A stretch of DNA of 64,000 bases from Oleoguttula mirabilis (Eukaryota > Ascomycota > Dothideomycetes > Mycosphaerellales > Teratosphaeriaceae): NCBI GenBank assembly GCA_035135055.1, contig JAVFHQ010000090.1, forward strand, positions 1 through 64,000, in the 5' to 3' direction. The notes beneath the pieces are model-generated. The model did not search any database. It had not been told where the DNA came from and was given only the letters and a program-made list of their open reading frames with translations. The position numbers were made by a program, and so were the translations under genes. Numbering within the stretch: the first letter of the stretch is position 1; the number at the start of each line of letters is the position of its first letter. This document shows positions 40,866 to 50,356 of the stretch, in pieces.

Positions 40866-41941
40866 ATGCGAGCGATTGCGCTTCTTGAACTTTCAGCAGT
40901 ATCGCTACTCATCCTGCTCACGGATGTTGTTCTGGCACAAACGATAGCGTTCGTTGAGCCGAGAGCGACCGCTCTAACAGCATTGGGCGACAACCTACGA
41001 TACAACACCGGCGATAATGTTACGATCTCGTGGTCGACGGACTTCGAATACACTACGCTACGAGTTTACCAAGGGCCACTTAGCGATGGATCGTACGCCG
41101 GAGAAGTCCTTGCGCGTACGTGAACAGCATCCATATCTCTTATCCGATAACCCAAAATTGACCGTCTCTAGGCAAATGGACGCAGTCGAACACGACTCTG
41201 ACCTGGAAAGCGGCGGCCATCGGCACTACCAAGTTGGCGTATCCTCTCCACTTTGAGCTGCTCAACGGACACGACGCAAGCTGCGAGGGGTGCACAGCGA
41301 ACAGCGTGACCTTCTATGTGACGCGGCAGTCGGTCTCCAGTACAAGCTCGAGTACGTCAACAGCGACAAGTAGCACCAGCAGCACCAGTAGCACAGCATC
41401 GATCTCAGGGCCCAGCACGAGTAGCTCGCCAACGTCCACAGACAATTCGGTCGCTGGAGCCGCTGCTACGGGTTCCCCCACTGCCAGCTCCACTCGTCCG
41501 AGGAAAGATTTGGCCGTACCTCTCGGCGTAGGTATCGGCGTTGGCGTTCCAGTGCTACTCGCACTCGCGGGCTTGCTGGCCTTCTCTTTGCTGCGCCGGC
41601 GAAAGCGTGCGCGGGCTTTATACTTGCCGCGTGGTCGGCAGCCAGGAGAAGCGCTTTTGGAGAGCCAAGCGATGCGAGAACGAAGAGGCCGCGAGCCCAT
41701 AGCGCATCGGCAAACCTCTGCGTCTTATAGTAAAGGATACCCGCGATCATCGATGGGTGCGAGGAGCACAAACTCGTCTTATTTCGAGCCTTTTGAGTTT
41801 GAGCGACCGGGCTCGCAGGATTTCGACACCAGAAGTGTGATCTCGGAAGTTACGACGGGTGGTGCTACTGGTGCGGCGCGGCTGGATGCAATCCACGAAG
41901 ATAGACCGCTGATGCCCAGCTGGCCGCTACCGGCTAGATAG
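40866..41941 (+). CDS. Single-pass membrane protein with Ser/Thr-rich ectodomain (339 aa)
   Basis: This is an uncharacterised type I membrane protein. The exons are 40866-41115 and 41172-41941, separated by a 56-nt intron (GTACGT donor, CTCTAG acceptor) that splits an arginine codon. The order is: a signal peptide (about residues 1-26, with LELSAVSLLILLTDVVLAQ); a small ectodomain with NVTISW, NTTLTW and a CEGC pair, of the fungal Ig/fibronectin-like kind; a Ser/Thr stretch (about 135-185) likely to be O-mannosylated; a transmembrane helix (VGIGVGVPVLLALAGLLAFSLL) followed by RRRKRARA; and a cytosolic tail of about 110 residues ending MPSWPLPAR. The layout resembles fungal cell-wall sensors, but there is no WSC cysteine motif, so a sensor role is only suggested. 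The stop codon is 50 bp from that of PEX7. Confidence 0.75.
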
Positions 41942-41991
41942 GGTGTAATGTCGTATGATTGATGATTTCACACCTCCCTCCAACCGTGACA

Positions 41992-43029
41992 TCAAGCTGG
42001 GCGCATATACTCTCTAACGTCCCAAACGAGCACTCTCTCATCCCAGGCGCAGCTGGAGCACCAGCCCTCAGCGCCGAACAAGCACCAGTCGACGCCCATA
42101 GCGAACTCGGTATGCCTGTCCATGCGGCCCATCTCCCTCCCAAGGCCGGCTCCATTGCCACCTTGGTCGACGTTGCTGCCGTCAGTCCAAACACGGCACG
42201 TCATGTCATAGCTTGCGCTCAGCAGCACATCGCTCAGGTGCGGACTCCAGCTGATTTTGCGGACGGCATATTCGTGTCCAGTCAACATATTGACCGGCCC
42301 GGATGGTACGCGGAGGTCGAATGTCCTGACGACACCGTCAACGCCCGCAGTAGCGAGCACCGAATCGCGGTACTTGTTCCAATCGTGTGTCAGGCACTCG
42401 GTCGGGCCAGCGCTGACATTGCCGTAGCCAGGTACTGCGACCTTCGGCGGCGCATGTATAGGTATGGCAAGTGTGAGATGATTCTGTGCGCTCGGCTTCG
42501 TCCTCAGGTCGAAGACCCTGAGGTGCGAGTCCCGGGAGACGCAGGTCACCACGTCGGGATGATGTGGGCTGAACTGCGCAGAGTAGACGCAAGAATGTAC
42601 TGGCAGTGTGGTAATGCTCTCCTTCCTCTCGGGTGACCAGATCTTGACTGTGCCATCCCAGCTGGACGACAAAAAGGTGCCCTTGTTGACCAGATTCCAA
42701 TGCACCGAGAACACCTCCCTGTTATGCTCTTGCCATCCCGCTACAGGAAACTCGCCGACTCCAATGTCGAATAGTTTGATGCTGCCATCACCGCCTGCAG
42801 TCAACAGCTGGTTCTCGTGCTGCTCCGACCAGGTCAGGTCGAATAGGCAATCCTGGGTCTCGAAGAACTTCTCGCACACGATGCCGTTGGCGGTAAGGTT
42901 CAGGATGAATAGCCTTCCGTTGCCGACGAGGCCAAAGTTGGCACCAGCACTGACTGCCAGCCGGCTGTCGAAGAAGGGTGAGTACTTGACGCTGTACGGA
43001 TTGAATCCGGCGGTCCTGAATTCGAGCAT
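41992..43029 (-). CDS. pex7: Peroxin-7, PTS2 receptor (345 aa)
   Basis: Pex7 is the WD40 receptor that binds PTS2 peptides in the cytosol and delivers cargo to the peroxisomal docking complex with Pex20- or Pex5-type partners. It is a single exon. The start at 43029 gives MLEFRTAGFNPYSVKYSPFFDSRLAV, the family's conserved N-terminus. The frame is open further upstream but has no ATG. Six WD repeats are visible, with VFSVHWN, TFLSSSWDGTVKIWS, VVTCVSRDSHLRVFDLR, SVLATAGVDGVVRTFDLR, VLLSASYDMTCRVW and a last blade ending WDERVLVWDVR. A short low-complexity insert (GSNVDQGGNGAGLG) precedes the last blade. The length fits. It is head-to-head with RFT1 and tail-to-tail with the membrane protein gene. 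Confidence 0.95.
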   Translation of the reverse strand: MLEFRTAGFNPYSVKYSPFFDSRLAVSAGANFGLVGNGRLFILNLTANGIVCEKFFETQDCLFDLTWSEQHENQLLTAGGDGSIKLFDIGVGEFPVAGWQEHNREVFSVHWNLVNKGTFLSSSWDGTVKIWSPERKESITTLPVHSCVYSAQFSPHHPDVVTCVSRDSHLRVFDLRTKPSAQNHLTLAIPIHAPPKVAVPGYGNVSAGPTECLTHDWNKYRDSVLATAGVDGVVRTFDLRVPSGPVNMLTGHEYAVRKISWSPHLSDVLLSASYDMTCRVWTDGSNVDQGGNGAGLGREMGRMDRHTEFAMGVDWCLFGAEGWCSSCAWDERVLVWDVREYMRPA

Positions 43030-43302
43030 GTCGCCAGTGGCGAGGTGTGTGCCACTATGGGCGATCACCTCGTACTATACCATGCCCGTAATACATTTGA
43101 GCAACACTGCCTTCACAGTGGTGGCGTGTGTGGATGAGGTTTGATACCACTGTGAGATCATCGGTTGGATCAGGTAGATACGGGCCGCGGGTTGCCAGAC
43201 CGAGGTCTGGATTTCACCTGCGACGGCTGCCCACAATCGGTCAACGTTGCCTCTTCTTGCATGATCCTACCGCGTACTCCCATTCTACACCCACAGCCCA
43301 GC
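43030..43302. promoter_or_regulatory. Divergent PEX7 / RFT1 promoter region
   Basis: This 273-bp gap between the start codons of two opposite housekeeping genes should contain both promoters. No consensus site is claimed. Confidence 0.4.
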
Positions 43303-44999
43303 ATGTCCGACGATGCGGTCTCCGCGTCAGCCAAGGGCGCGACCTTCATGGTCTTCGTCCAGGTCGGCTCTCGAGCGGTCACTTTTGCGCTGAACCAGAT
43401 ACTACTGCGCTTCCTCTCGCCGCAGCTGCTCGGTGTTGCTGTGCAGCTCGAGCTGTATATCATCTCGACCCTGTACTTCTCCCGGGAGAGTCTACGAATT
43501 GCGACACAGAGACGGTCAGATGGTGGCGTCCAAGCGGCCATCAACATGTCCTACCTGGCTATCGCGGCAGGTCTGCCCATCGGTGCTCTTCTGGCTCAGA
43601 TATACCTGGGGACGAACTATCCCGATGTGCCATATCTGACCACGGCTTTGCGGATCAATCAGTTCACAGTCATGGTGGAGCTCATCTCCGAGCCTGGCTT
43701 CGTAGCCGTGCAGCAGAACATGCTGTACAAGACTCGTGCGGCGGCCGAAGCTACAGCTGTGATCATGAAGACCCTGGCCACCGCGGGAATTGTATTTTGG
43801 AGTCGCCACCAAGGGACCAACCTTGGGGTCCTGCCATTCGCAGTAGGCGAGCTGGCATACTCGACATCACTTACGGTAATCTACCTTTCGCAGACAGCGG
43901 CTGTTGCACGTCTGAAGGAGTTCACTCTGTTACCACAAAGGTTGAAGCCGAGGTGTGTTCTTTCTACCTACATGTAAGCGGCCTTTCCGTTGATCTCTTG
44001 GGTAGTAATGGATACGTCCTATCTCTCTTCTCTAAGCCGTTGCTCTATCTTGGCGCGTCTCTGTACCTGCAGACTGGCATCAAGTGGCTATTAACTGAAG
44101 GCGACAAGCTGCTCGTCTCCGCGTTTGCGACGCTTGAGGACCAAGGAATGTACTCTGTATCTGTTAACTACGGAGGACTGATCGCGCGCATGCTCTTCCG
44201 ACCCATCGAAGACAGCTCACGCAACTTGTTTGCAAAGCTTTGCGCTGCACCACCGATAGATAAGCCCAGTGGCACCGAGGAGAAGGAAAGCTCAAAGCAA
44301 GCGCTCAACAACATTCGCCAGGCGACGAACATCCTTCGCGATCTTCTTCGAGTGTACAGCATAGCATCTCTCATCGCCATCGCCGTCGGTCCAACGGCGG
44401 CACCCCTACTATTACAACTTGTTGCAGGCTCTCGCTGGACGGACTCTGGCGCCGGCGAAGTGCTCGCTACTTACTGCTACTGTATCCCATTGCTCGCCAT
44501 CAATGGCGTGAGCGAAGCTTTCGTCGCAGCCACGGCGTCAACAAAGGAGTTACAGTACCAGAGTGTTTGGATGGGATTCTTCTCTGCTGGATTTGCGATC
44601 AGCGCTTACGTGTTCTTGCGCGTCTTGGAGATGGGTGCTAAGGGATTGGTGCTGGCAAACTGTGTGAACATGGCTCTGAGGATCGTGTTCAATCTCAGCT
44701 TTGCAACCGGTTTCTTCAAGCGGAATGATGTGGCTTTCAAGCCGATGGATCTGCTACCGAACCTATATGCGGTCGGTGCGACGGCAGTTGTGCCTAGCTT
44801 GCTCACTCAGTCACGAGGTTTGTTGGGGCAGTATGGCCTGCTGGGAGAGTTGGTGCGGGTAGGGGCGATTGGAGGCTTGTTTGCGGCATTCGTGTAAGTT
44901 TCGAAAGGAACGGTCGCGCGCAGACTGAGCTAACGAAAATTTAGTGCCATCACTGAGCAAAGCTTCCTGAGTCGGTGCTATAAAGATTTTAGGTCGTAA
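43303..44999 (+). CDS. rft1: RFT1, oligosaccharide translocation protein (530 aa)
   Basis: Rft1 is an ER multi-pass membrane protein of the MATE/MOP-like fold needed for N-glycosylation. It was long proposed to flip Man5GlcNAc2-PP-dolichol, though that exact role is debated. The exons are 43303-43952, 44006-44893 and 44945-44999. The introns are 53 nt (GTGTGT/TAG) and 51 nt (GTAAGT/TTTAG). The third, tiny exon encodes the tail ending CYKDFRS. Characteristic segments are the N-terminal ASAKGATFMVFVQVGSRAVTFALNQILLRFLSPQLLGVA, YFSRESLRIATQR, KWLLTEGDKLLVSAFATLEDQGMYSVSVNYGGLIARMLFRPIEDSSRNLF and the later GVSEAFVAATAS. About 11-12 hydrophobic helices can be counted. The length matches the fungal orthologues. 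Confidence 0.94.
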
Positions 45000-45355
45000 A
45001 GAGTCGACTCTAGCGCATTGCCCTTCTGCGATGCGCGTGAAAGCAGGCCTAGTCCGTCCTATACAATACCTGTCGATCGGTAGTATCAGATGGACACTGC
45101 CATTGACGATAGCTGCGTTCCCCAATCTACTCAGGGTCCTTCGATCCCGTTCAGACAAAGCACGTCCACGTTCCGCGCTCTTGGTGAACGGATCTCAGTC
45201 GCATACGTTGCTTTGAGGACAAAGGGAAGCACCAAGGCTAAAGTTAACTTGGAGCTGCTTGTGGCTATCCGAACGCGGTCTTGGCGTCACTAGTGAACAA
45301 TATGAGGGCTTCACACAATATCAAGCTCGGGTGCGGTGAATGAAGGTCGGGACAT

Positions 45356-45373
45356 GGCTTGGCAAGCCAAGCC
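45356..45373. promoter_or_regulatory. 8-bp inverted repeat next to TATA box
   Basis: GGCTTGGC and its exact reverse complement GCCAAGCC are separated by AA. The palindrome ends two bases before the TATA box of the small secreted protein gene. A symmetric site in that position could be bound by a dimeric factor. This is an inference from position alone. Confidence 0.45.
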
Positions 45374-45375
45374 TC

Positions 45376-45381
45376 TATAAA
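45376..45381 (+). promoter_or_regulatory. TATA box
   Basis: TATAAA lies 73 bp upstream of the ATG at 45454. It is the clearest TATA box in the window and is typical of inducible fungal genes. Confidence 0.6.
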
Positions 45382-45453
45382 CCATTGCACTCTTCGTCTC
45401 AATTCCTGCCACTCAACACCGCGAAACTTGCAGCGTCCCGAAAACCAGTCATC

Positions 45454-45903
45454 ATGAAGAACATCATCGCTTCCTTCGTCTTCGGCCTCGTGTGCCTCTT
45501 CGCGGCCTCCGCGGATGCCACTACCGCTGCTACCTGCAAGGCGAAGAGCGTCCCGGCCTTCAATGCTATCAAGAACTTCTGCGCCAAGTCCGGCGGTGTC
45601 GTAAGTCAAATCCGCCATTCCGCCACCCTCGTTCACAATGCAATGCTGACATCTAGACAACAGACCATCCCATCAGCCTACGCCGAAGCCGAGTTCTACA
45701 GCCCTAACCATTCCGTCTACCTGACAATCCTCTCGCAAGCCTGCCCGACCGAGCATATCAACGAAGCGACCTGCCTTCAGCGCTGGCACGAAGTCTGCGC
45801 CACGGGTAACAAGGACGGCAGAGGCCTTTTGCCGTTTGGGCCGAACAACAAGTGGAACCAACCCTGTCAGGACTGGATGATCGCCCCGCTCGAGTTGTTC
45901 TGA
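45454..45903 (+). CDS. Small secreted cysteine-rich protein (128 aa)
   Basis: I do not recognise a named family. The exons are 45454-45600 and 45664-45903. The intron (donor GTAAGT after GGTGTC, acceptor CAACAG, GCTGAC branch) is 63 nt with no stop codon, so retention would only add 21 residues. The protein begins with a signal peptide (MKNIIASFVFGLVCLFAASADA). The mature part, about 105 aa, has six cysteines (ATCKAK, NFCAK, QACP, ATCLQ, EVCAT, QPCQD), consistent with three disulphides, and no membrane segment. Size, cysteine content and a TATA-type promoter fit fungal secreted effector-like or surface proteins. That is a class description, not an identified function. Confidence 0.75.
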   Translation: MKNIIASFVFGLVCLFAASADATTAATCKAKSVPAFNAIKNFCAKSGGVVSQIRHSATLVHNAMLTSRQQTIPSAYAEAEFYSPNHSVYLTILSQACPTEHINEATCLQRWHEVCATGNKDGRGLLPFGPNNKWNQPCQDWMIAPLELF

Positions 45904-46209
45904 GGATCAGAGCACGTGGGGAGAGTCCGGGTGCACAGTAGAGAATGGGCGAAGTGACTATCTAGTTGCTGCTGCGGCTGTGTTAGTTAGACATAACGTG
46001 AACTTCAAGTCTCTAATACAGCACCGTTACTCCGCAGTGAGACACTCTTGTTCGAGCAAGTGCGACGTGATTCTGCTGGACACGTCGGAGGCTATCAACC
46101 TTCGCTGCAATTAGTGACAGACCCGTGCGCCCCTCAGTTCGCCTGTTCAGTGGCCGAGTATCAAGCCTCCGGGCATAAAGCGAAACGGTTCGGCGTCGGT
46201 AGGAGTGTA
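45904..46209. other. Intergenic region, convergent 3' ends
   Basis: This 306-bp stretch holds the 3' ends of the small secreted protein gene and of the F-box-like relic. No other feature. Confidence 0.35.
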
Positions 46210-46845
46210 TCAACCCTCGAGTCGCTTGTTGCCACCCAACCACGCCCAACGGTGCCACCCTTCCACCTCGCACCAGAGCTTGCAACCGCCCTTGCTGCTC
46301 TGGAAGAGCTTCTCCAGCTTGTCGACAATACTGCCCATGCGGCAGTCGTCGATGGACCGCACTGCTATCTTTGCGTACGTCCTCCTACCTTGGCAATTGA
46401 CTAGGCGGTATACGATGACCTCACCGGCGAAGGGAGGCTGTGTGACAAGCATGTTTCTCCACGATGCTTCCGGCGCGCGCCACGACAGTGGCAGTACTGC
46501 CAAAAACGACCCTTCTTCCTTGCGGGTGGCCATGGCGTGCAGCAGTGAGCCCATGAGCGGGTGTTCATACACCTTGCGAGCTGTCCACCGATAGTGCCAA
46601 TGAGATGATCCGCGCCCTGTTGCGACTGTGTATCTGTAAGACGACAGGAGGGCAAACCGACTCACGAAACACCTTGTTCACAGAAGGCCGACCCGCCATC
46701 GGCTCAAGGAACAAGGCGCGCTGCAGCTTGTTTAATCGCATGACGGCCTGCTGCCAGTCTTTGCTCACAGCAATTCTTCCGCCGATAGCCCGAGCAAGAT
46801 CTTCTCGAGTAGCTCTGGTACTGCGAAGAGCTGCGCAGCTGCCAT
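46210..46845 (-). pseudogene. F-box-like gene, frameshifted relic
   Basis: From the ATG at 46845 the sequence reads MAAAQLFAVPELLEKILLGLSAEELL, a clear F-box start, then hits TGA. The continuation VSKDWQQAVMRLNKLQRALFLEP lies in another frame right after it, which indicates a small deletion within the F-box around 46766. Further down, past intron-like junctions, come HPLMGSLLHAMATRKE and APEASWRNMLVTQPP, the same architecture as the F-box-like gene at 32954-33648. An intron with a GTCAATTG-like start may separate the last segment (SIDDCRMGSIVDKLEKLF). The region is probably a decayed paralogue, though a very unusual splice pattern cannot be excluded. Confidence 0.5.
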
Positions 46846-48016
46846 GGCGAATCTGGCTAGTCTGATGTTCGTGGAGTGTAGCAAACAGCGTCAATAAGCT
46901 GGCTCCGTATCGGCGGCAATACTTTGTTGACGATTTGAGAAGGTGCAATCGTAGCGGTCTTCGGGTAACCACGATGGTATACTACAGCGAGGCGATTAGG
47001 CTGACATCAGGGCATATTCTCATACTCATGCCTAAAGAAACACCGATGCTTCAGCACGACGGAAATGGGCGGCGCATCGCAACGGCATTCAAAACTCTGG
47101 TCCTCTGGAACCAAGTATCACAGCATCTGGTGACGGCAAGCCAGCGGCTGCTCACACCCGTTGTCGAGGTCACCGAGGGCAATATGTATCAATCGCAGGC
47201 CAAGTTGCGAATCTGTTGATGTGGTTGTTGATGGTCAACGGCACTTTATATTGCGGTTGTGGCGCCGATCCATGGTCGGAGGCGCGTTTGATGTTCATGG
47301 AAGGCTTTGCTGACACCAGTGCTTCACGAGGCGCCAGAGTGGTGCGAATGTGCGATCACATGCCATGTCACTCACATGAAAGGGACATGTACTACTCAGA
47401 CATTTCCTCGAATGTTCTGATGTCGAAGCAGAACCTGTGCGTTGTCGCAAGGTGGAACGCCTGGTCTCTGCGGTTGTGGTGTCACAGGGTGGTGATGTCG
47501 CGCGATGAGCTCGGCCGTTGCCTCGTGAAATGTCGCTAGATCTAGTCGCAGGATGGCGTGCCGTTTGTCGCACCCTCATTGGATGACCCCTGACGTTTCG
47601 GAGGACTGGCTTTGGTTCCTGCGCTAGCGCTAGATGAGGGCGGGCCCGGAAATTGCGTGTTGCGCTTTGGCCGTACCGCCGTAGGCGCTGCTTGTCCGCC
47701 TCAAACACCTCCTTGTCGCGCATCCAGCTCGTCCTCTCCCAGCAAAACTTGTCGCGCTCTCAGCCCACACTCTTTTACAGCGACTGTGCAGTGCCCGTCG
47801 CCCTTCGTTCACCGGCGGACCCTCTCGTTGCCGTCACTCCTTCACTCCGATCAAGCTATTGCTGAGCAGCCTGTGAATTGCATTCCAGCGAGCGACTAGG
47901 CGACCGGGCTGTCCGCATTCCTCACTAGCCGCCGTACACTCCAACATCACTCCATCACATCAAACCAGCCTCACTCCGACCACTCGAACCCGACCGACAT
48001 CGATCAATTCGACAAG
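46846..48016. other. Intergenic region (1.2 kb) upstream of SH3 protein gene
   Basis: No gene is supported in either strand. The last 300 bp before 48017 are pyrimidine-rich (many CTC, CTT and CAC runs), a usual feature of fungal promoters and leaders. No repeat or RNA gene was recognised. Confidence 0.4.
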
Positions 48017-49689
48017 ATGGGACTCCACCATCAATCCAACCACGGACGCGTCTTCCGCGGTCTCGACGCCAAGAAGCACCTCGAGATGCAGAAGCGCGAC
48101 AGCCACGGCAGCAAGGTCAAGTTGAACGTCCCGTCAAACATGAAGGCCGCTGCGAGGCCGGCCGATCCAGCGCAGACCAGCTATGCCATCTCCCTCGCCA
48201 ACAAGGACGTTGTCCAAACTGTCCAGTCAGTCGTCTACGTGACGCTGTCGGCCGACTTCTCGGGATCGATCGCTGGATACAGCACTCTTACCGATGTCAC
48301 CGCAACCCCTACCGACATCGTCCAGTCTGCCGCTCTGACCAGCACCGCCGCATCAACCTCTGCCTCCGTCAACGATGCCGAGGCTTCTTACCTCGCAGCC
48401 AAGGCATCTGCCTCCGCGGGTGCCTCGACTGCTTCTGGTTCCAGCACCATCACAGTCTCTCCCACTAGCAGCAGTGTAGCCACCTTTACAGGATCTAGCA
48501 GCAGCTTGGCAGAAGGCGACAACAACAAGTCTGTCTTTCTCAACGCGCCGACCTCCGCCGTGTCCGCTACTTCGTCCGCTGCCGCAGTCACTGCGCTTGT
48601 TGGCGCTGGTGTCCAAGCCACACACTCAGCAACTACCCAAGCACAGATCTCTGAGAGCAACAGTGGCATGACTGGCGGCGCCAAGGCCGGAGTCGCCATT
48701 GGCGTCCTCCTGGCCATGGCGCTTGCTGGTGGCCTCCTGTTCTTTTGCTGGCGCAGACGCAGGAACCCAAATGCGCACCAGGAGATCCATGACGAGAAAC
48801 GCACCAGCTCCATCTTCGGTGGCAAGGCCATGGCCGAAAAGCATGCCAGCGTCGGCAGCGAGCATGGTGCACCAAGCATCCGTTCCACCCATACCGCATC
48901 TACTGCTCCACGTCTCAGCCTGCGCCCAGTCACTCAGTTCCTACCCAGCCTCTCTAACAACCGCAAGAGCTCCGCCACTGATCTTGCCGCGGCTGCTATG
49001 TCTGAGAAGCCGAAGAGCATGTGGGAACGCCGCGCCAACGCCACAGAGAACCCATTCGATGATGCCGCCGTTACGTCGGAGAAGAATCCCTTTGATGAGC
49101 CGGAAACCCACGATGATAGTTTCGCCCACAGCAGCCACCACAGCCAGAAGCCTTCTTGGGAGGGATCTGAGCCAGCAACCCCGAAGTCCGCCATCATGGG
49201 AACAGCCACTGCTGTTCCTGTCACCACCAACTCTGTGCCGGCAGTCCCGCAAGGCCCGAACAATGTCCACCGCGTTCAGCTCGACTTCAAGCCTTCGATG
49301 GAAGACGAGCTCGAGCTCAAGTCTGGTCAGCTGGTGCGCATGCTTCACGAGTATGATGATGGCTGGGTAAGTCGTACACTTGACGCACGTATGGCTATGC
49401 TCCTGCTAACAAGTCATAGGCTCTCTGCATCCGCATGGACCGCTCGCAGCAGGGTGTCACACCTCGCACCTGCTTGTCCAAGCTCCCAGTCAAGCCGCGT
49501 CCTCAGGGCCCACCGTCTAACGGCACCAACTCTCGTCCAATGACTCCAACCGGTCCGCCTGGTATGATGCCACGCCCACTCACGCCCAACGGCCGTGAGC
49601 GATCCGACAGCAATGCCGGCGTCGAGCGCCCGACCACGCCGACTGGTACCATCCCAACCCGCAAGCCAGTGCCTGGTCAAGCTATGTAG
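48017..49689 (+). CDS. Membrane-anchored SH3-domain protein (539 aa)
   Basis: The exons are 48017-49366 and 49420-49689. The 53-nt intron (GTAAGT donor, CATAG acceptor) falls inside the SH3 domain, joining YDDGW to ALCIRMD. The order is: a charged N-terminus without a classical signal peptide; an Ala/Ser/Thr-rich ectodomain-like stretch (about 50-220); a transmembrane helix (AGVAIGVLLAMALAGGLLFFCW, about 225-246) followed by RRRRN; a long cytosolic region; an SH3 domain (VHRVQLDFKPSMEDELELKSGQLVRMLHEYDDGWALC, about 420-475); and a Pro/Thr-rich tail with repeated P-x-TP motifs. The layout resembles Fus1-like and other fungal membrane SH3 proteins involved in polarity or cell fusion. Orthology to any of them is not claimed. 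The topology without an N-terminal signal needs type III insertion. Confidence 0.78.
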
Positions 49690-50356
49690 GGTATCTAAGC
49701 AGAGAGAGTGAAACCATTCTTTTTTGCGGTTGATGACATTACGTTCGGGGCTGAGATGAGAGGACCGTTACATACGGCGCGGAGTTCAACGGGAAACAAG
49801 CCTTCATCCATTCTTCTACCGGTCGGTCGGCTCGGGGCGATCCGGACGGCGGACCACCATTTCTGCAGCGGCTGTGCGCGTGTACAAAGCTAGCGATGTG
49901 CATAATGTCTGCTCAGCGAGGAGGGAGGGGAGAGCAGGCTTTTTGGGCGCTGCTGCTGGTCGGCAACGGGCTTTGTTGCTAAGTGATGTACATTATCTCT
50001 CTCGGGCGTTTTATCTATCCACAAGTCGAACGCCGTGTCACGCTTTACGGCGCGACTTTCCGACGTACGGTGACTTCGTGAGTAACAAACGCATCTTCTG
50101 CTACGTTCGACCATTGCCACGTCCACATGCGAGATACACAACACATGCAGAACTGCCTCGCCGCTCCACTCGGAGATCCATATCGATCATGTGGCTTTGG
50201 CGTGCGTCTCGCGTTTCAGGCATCAAGGGCATAAGTCTTCAGCGCGTGTTCTCGCGTCGCCGCTTATTGACTCCCGAACTTCGTGATCGTCGTCCTCGCC
50301 ACCTCACACACTCCCGCGAAGCGACATTGCCACAACAGCCCAAGACGACCGCCACC
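49690..50356. other. Intergenic region upstream of rad54
   Basis: This 667-bp spacer has no separate gene. The RAD54 frame happens to be open back to 49874, but the upstream translation is rich in unrelated residues and has no family similarity. Two near-MCB sequences (CTCGCGT) occur, but no exact ACGCGT. Confidence 0.4.

Larger units (their letters stand above)
45000..45453. other. Intergenic region, promoter of the small secreted protein gene
   Basis: This 454-bp stretch has no gene. Its last 100 bp hold a palindrome and a TATA box, listed separately. Confidence 0.5.

Noticed and set aside
49874..50356. 160-residue extension of RAD54
   Set aside because: No family similarity. The ATG at 50357 in GCCACCATG context gives the normal Rad54 N-terminus.
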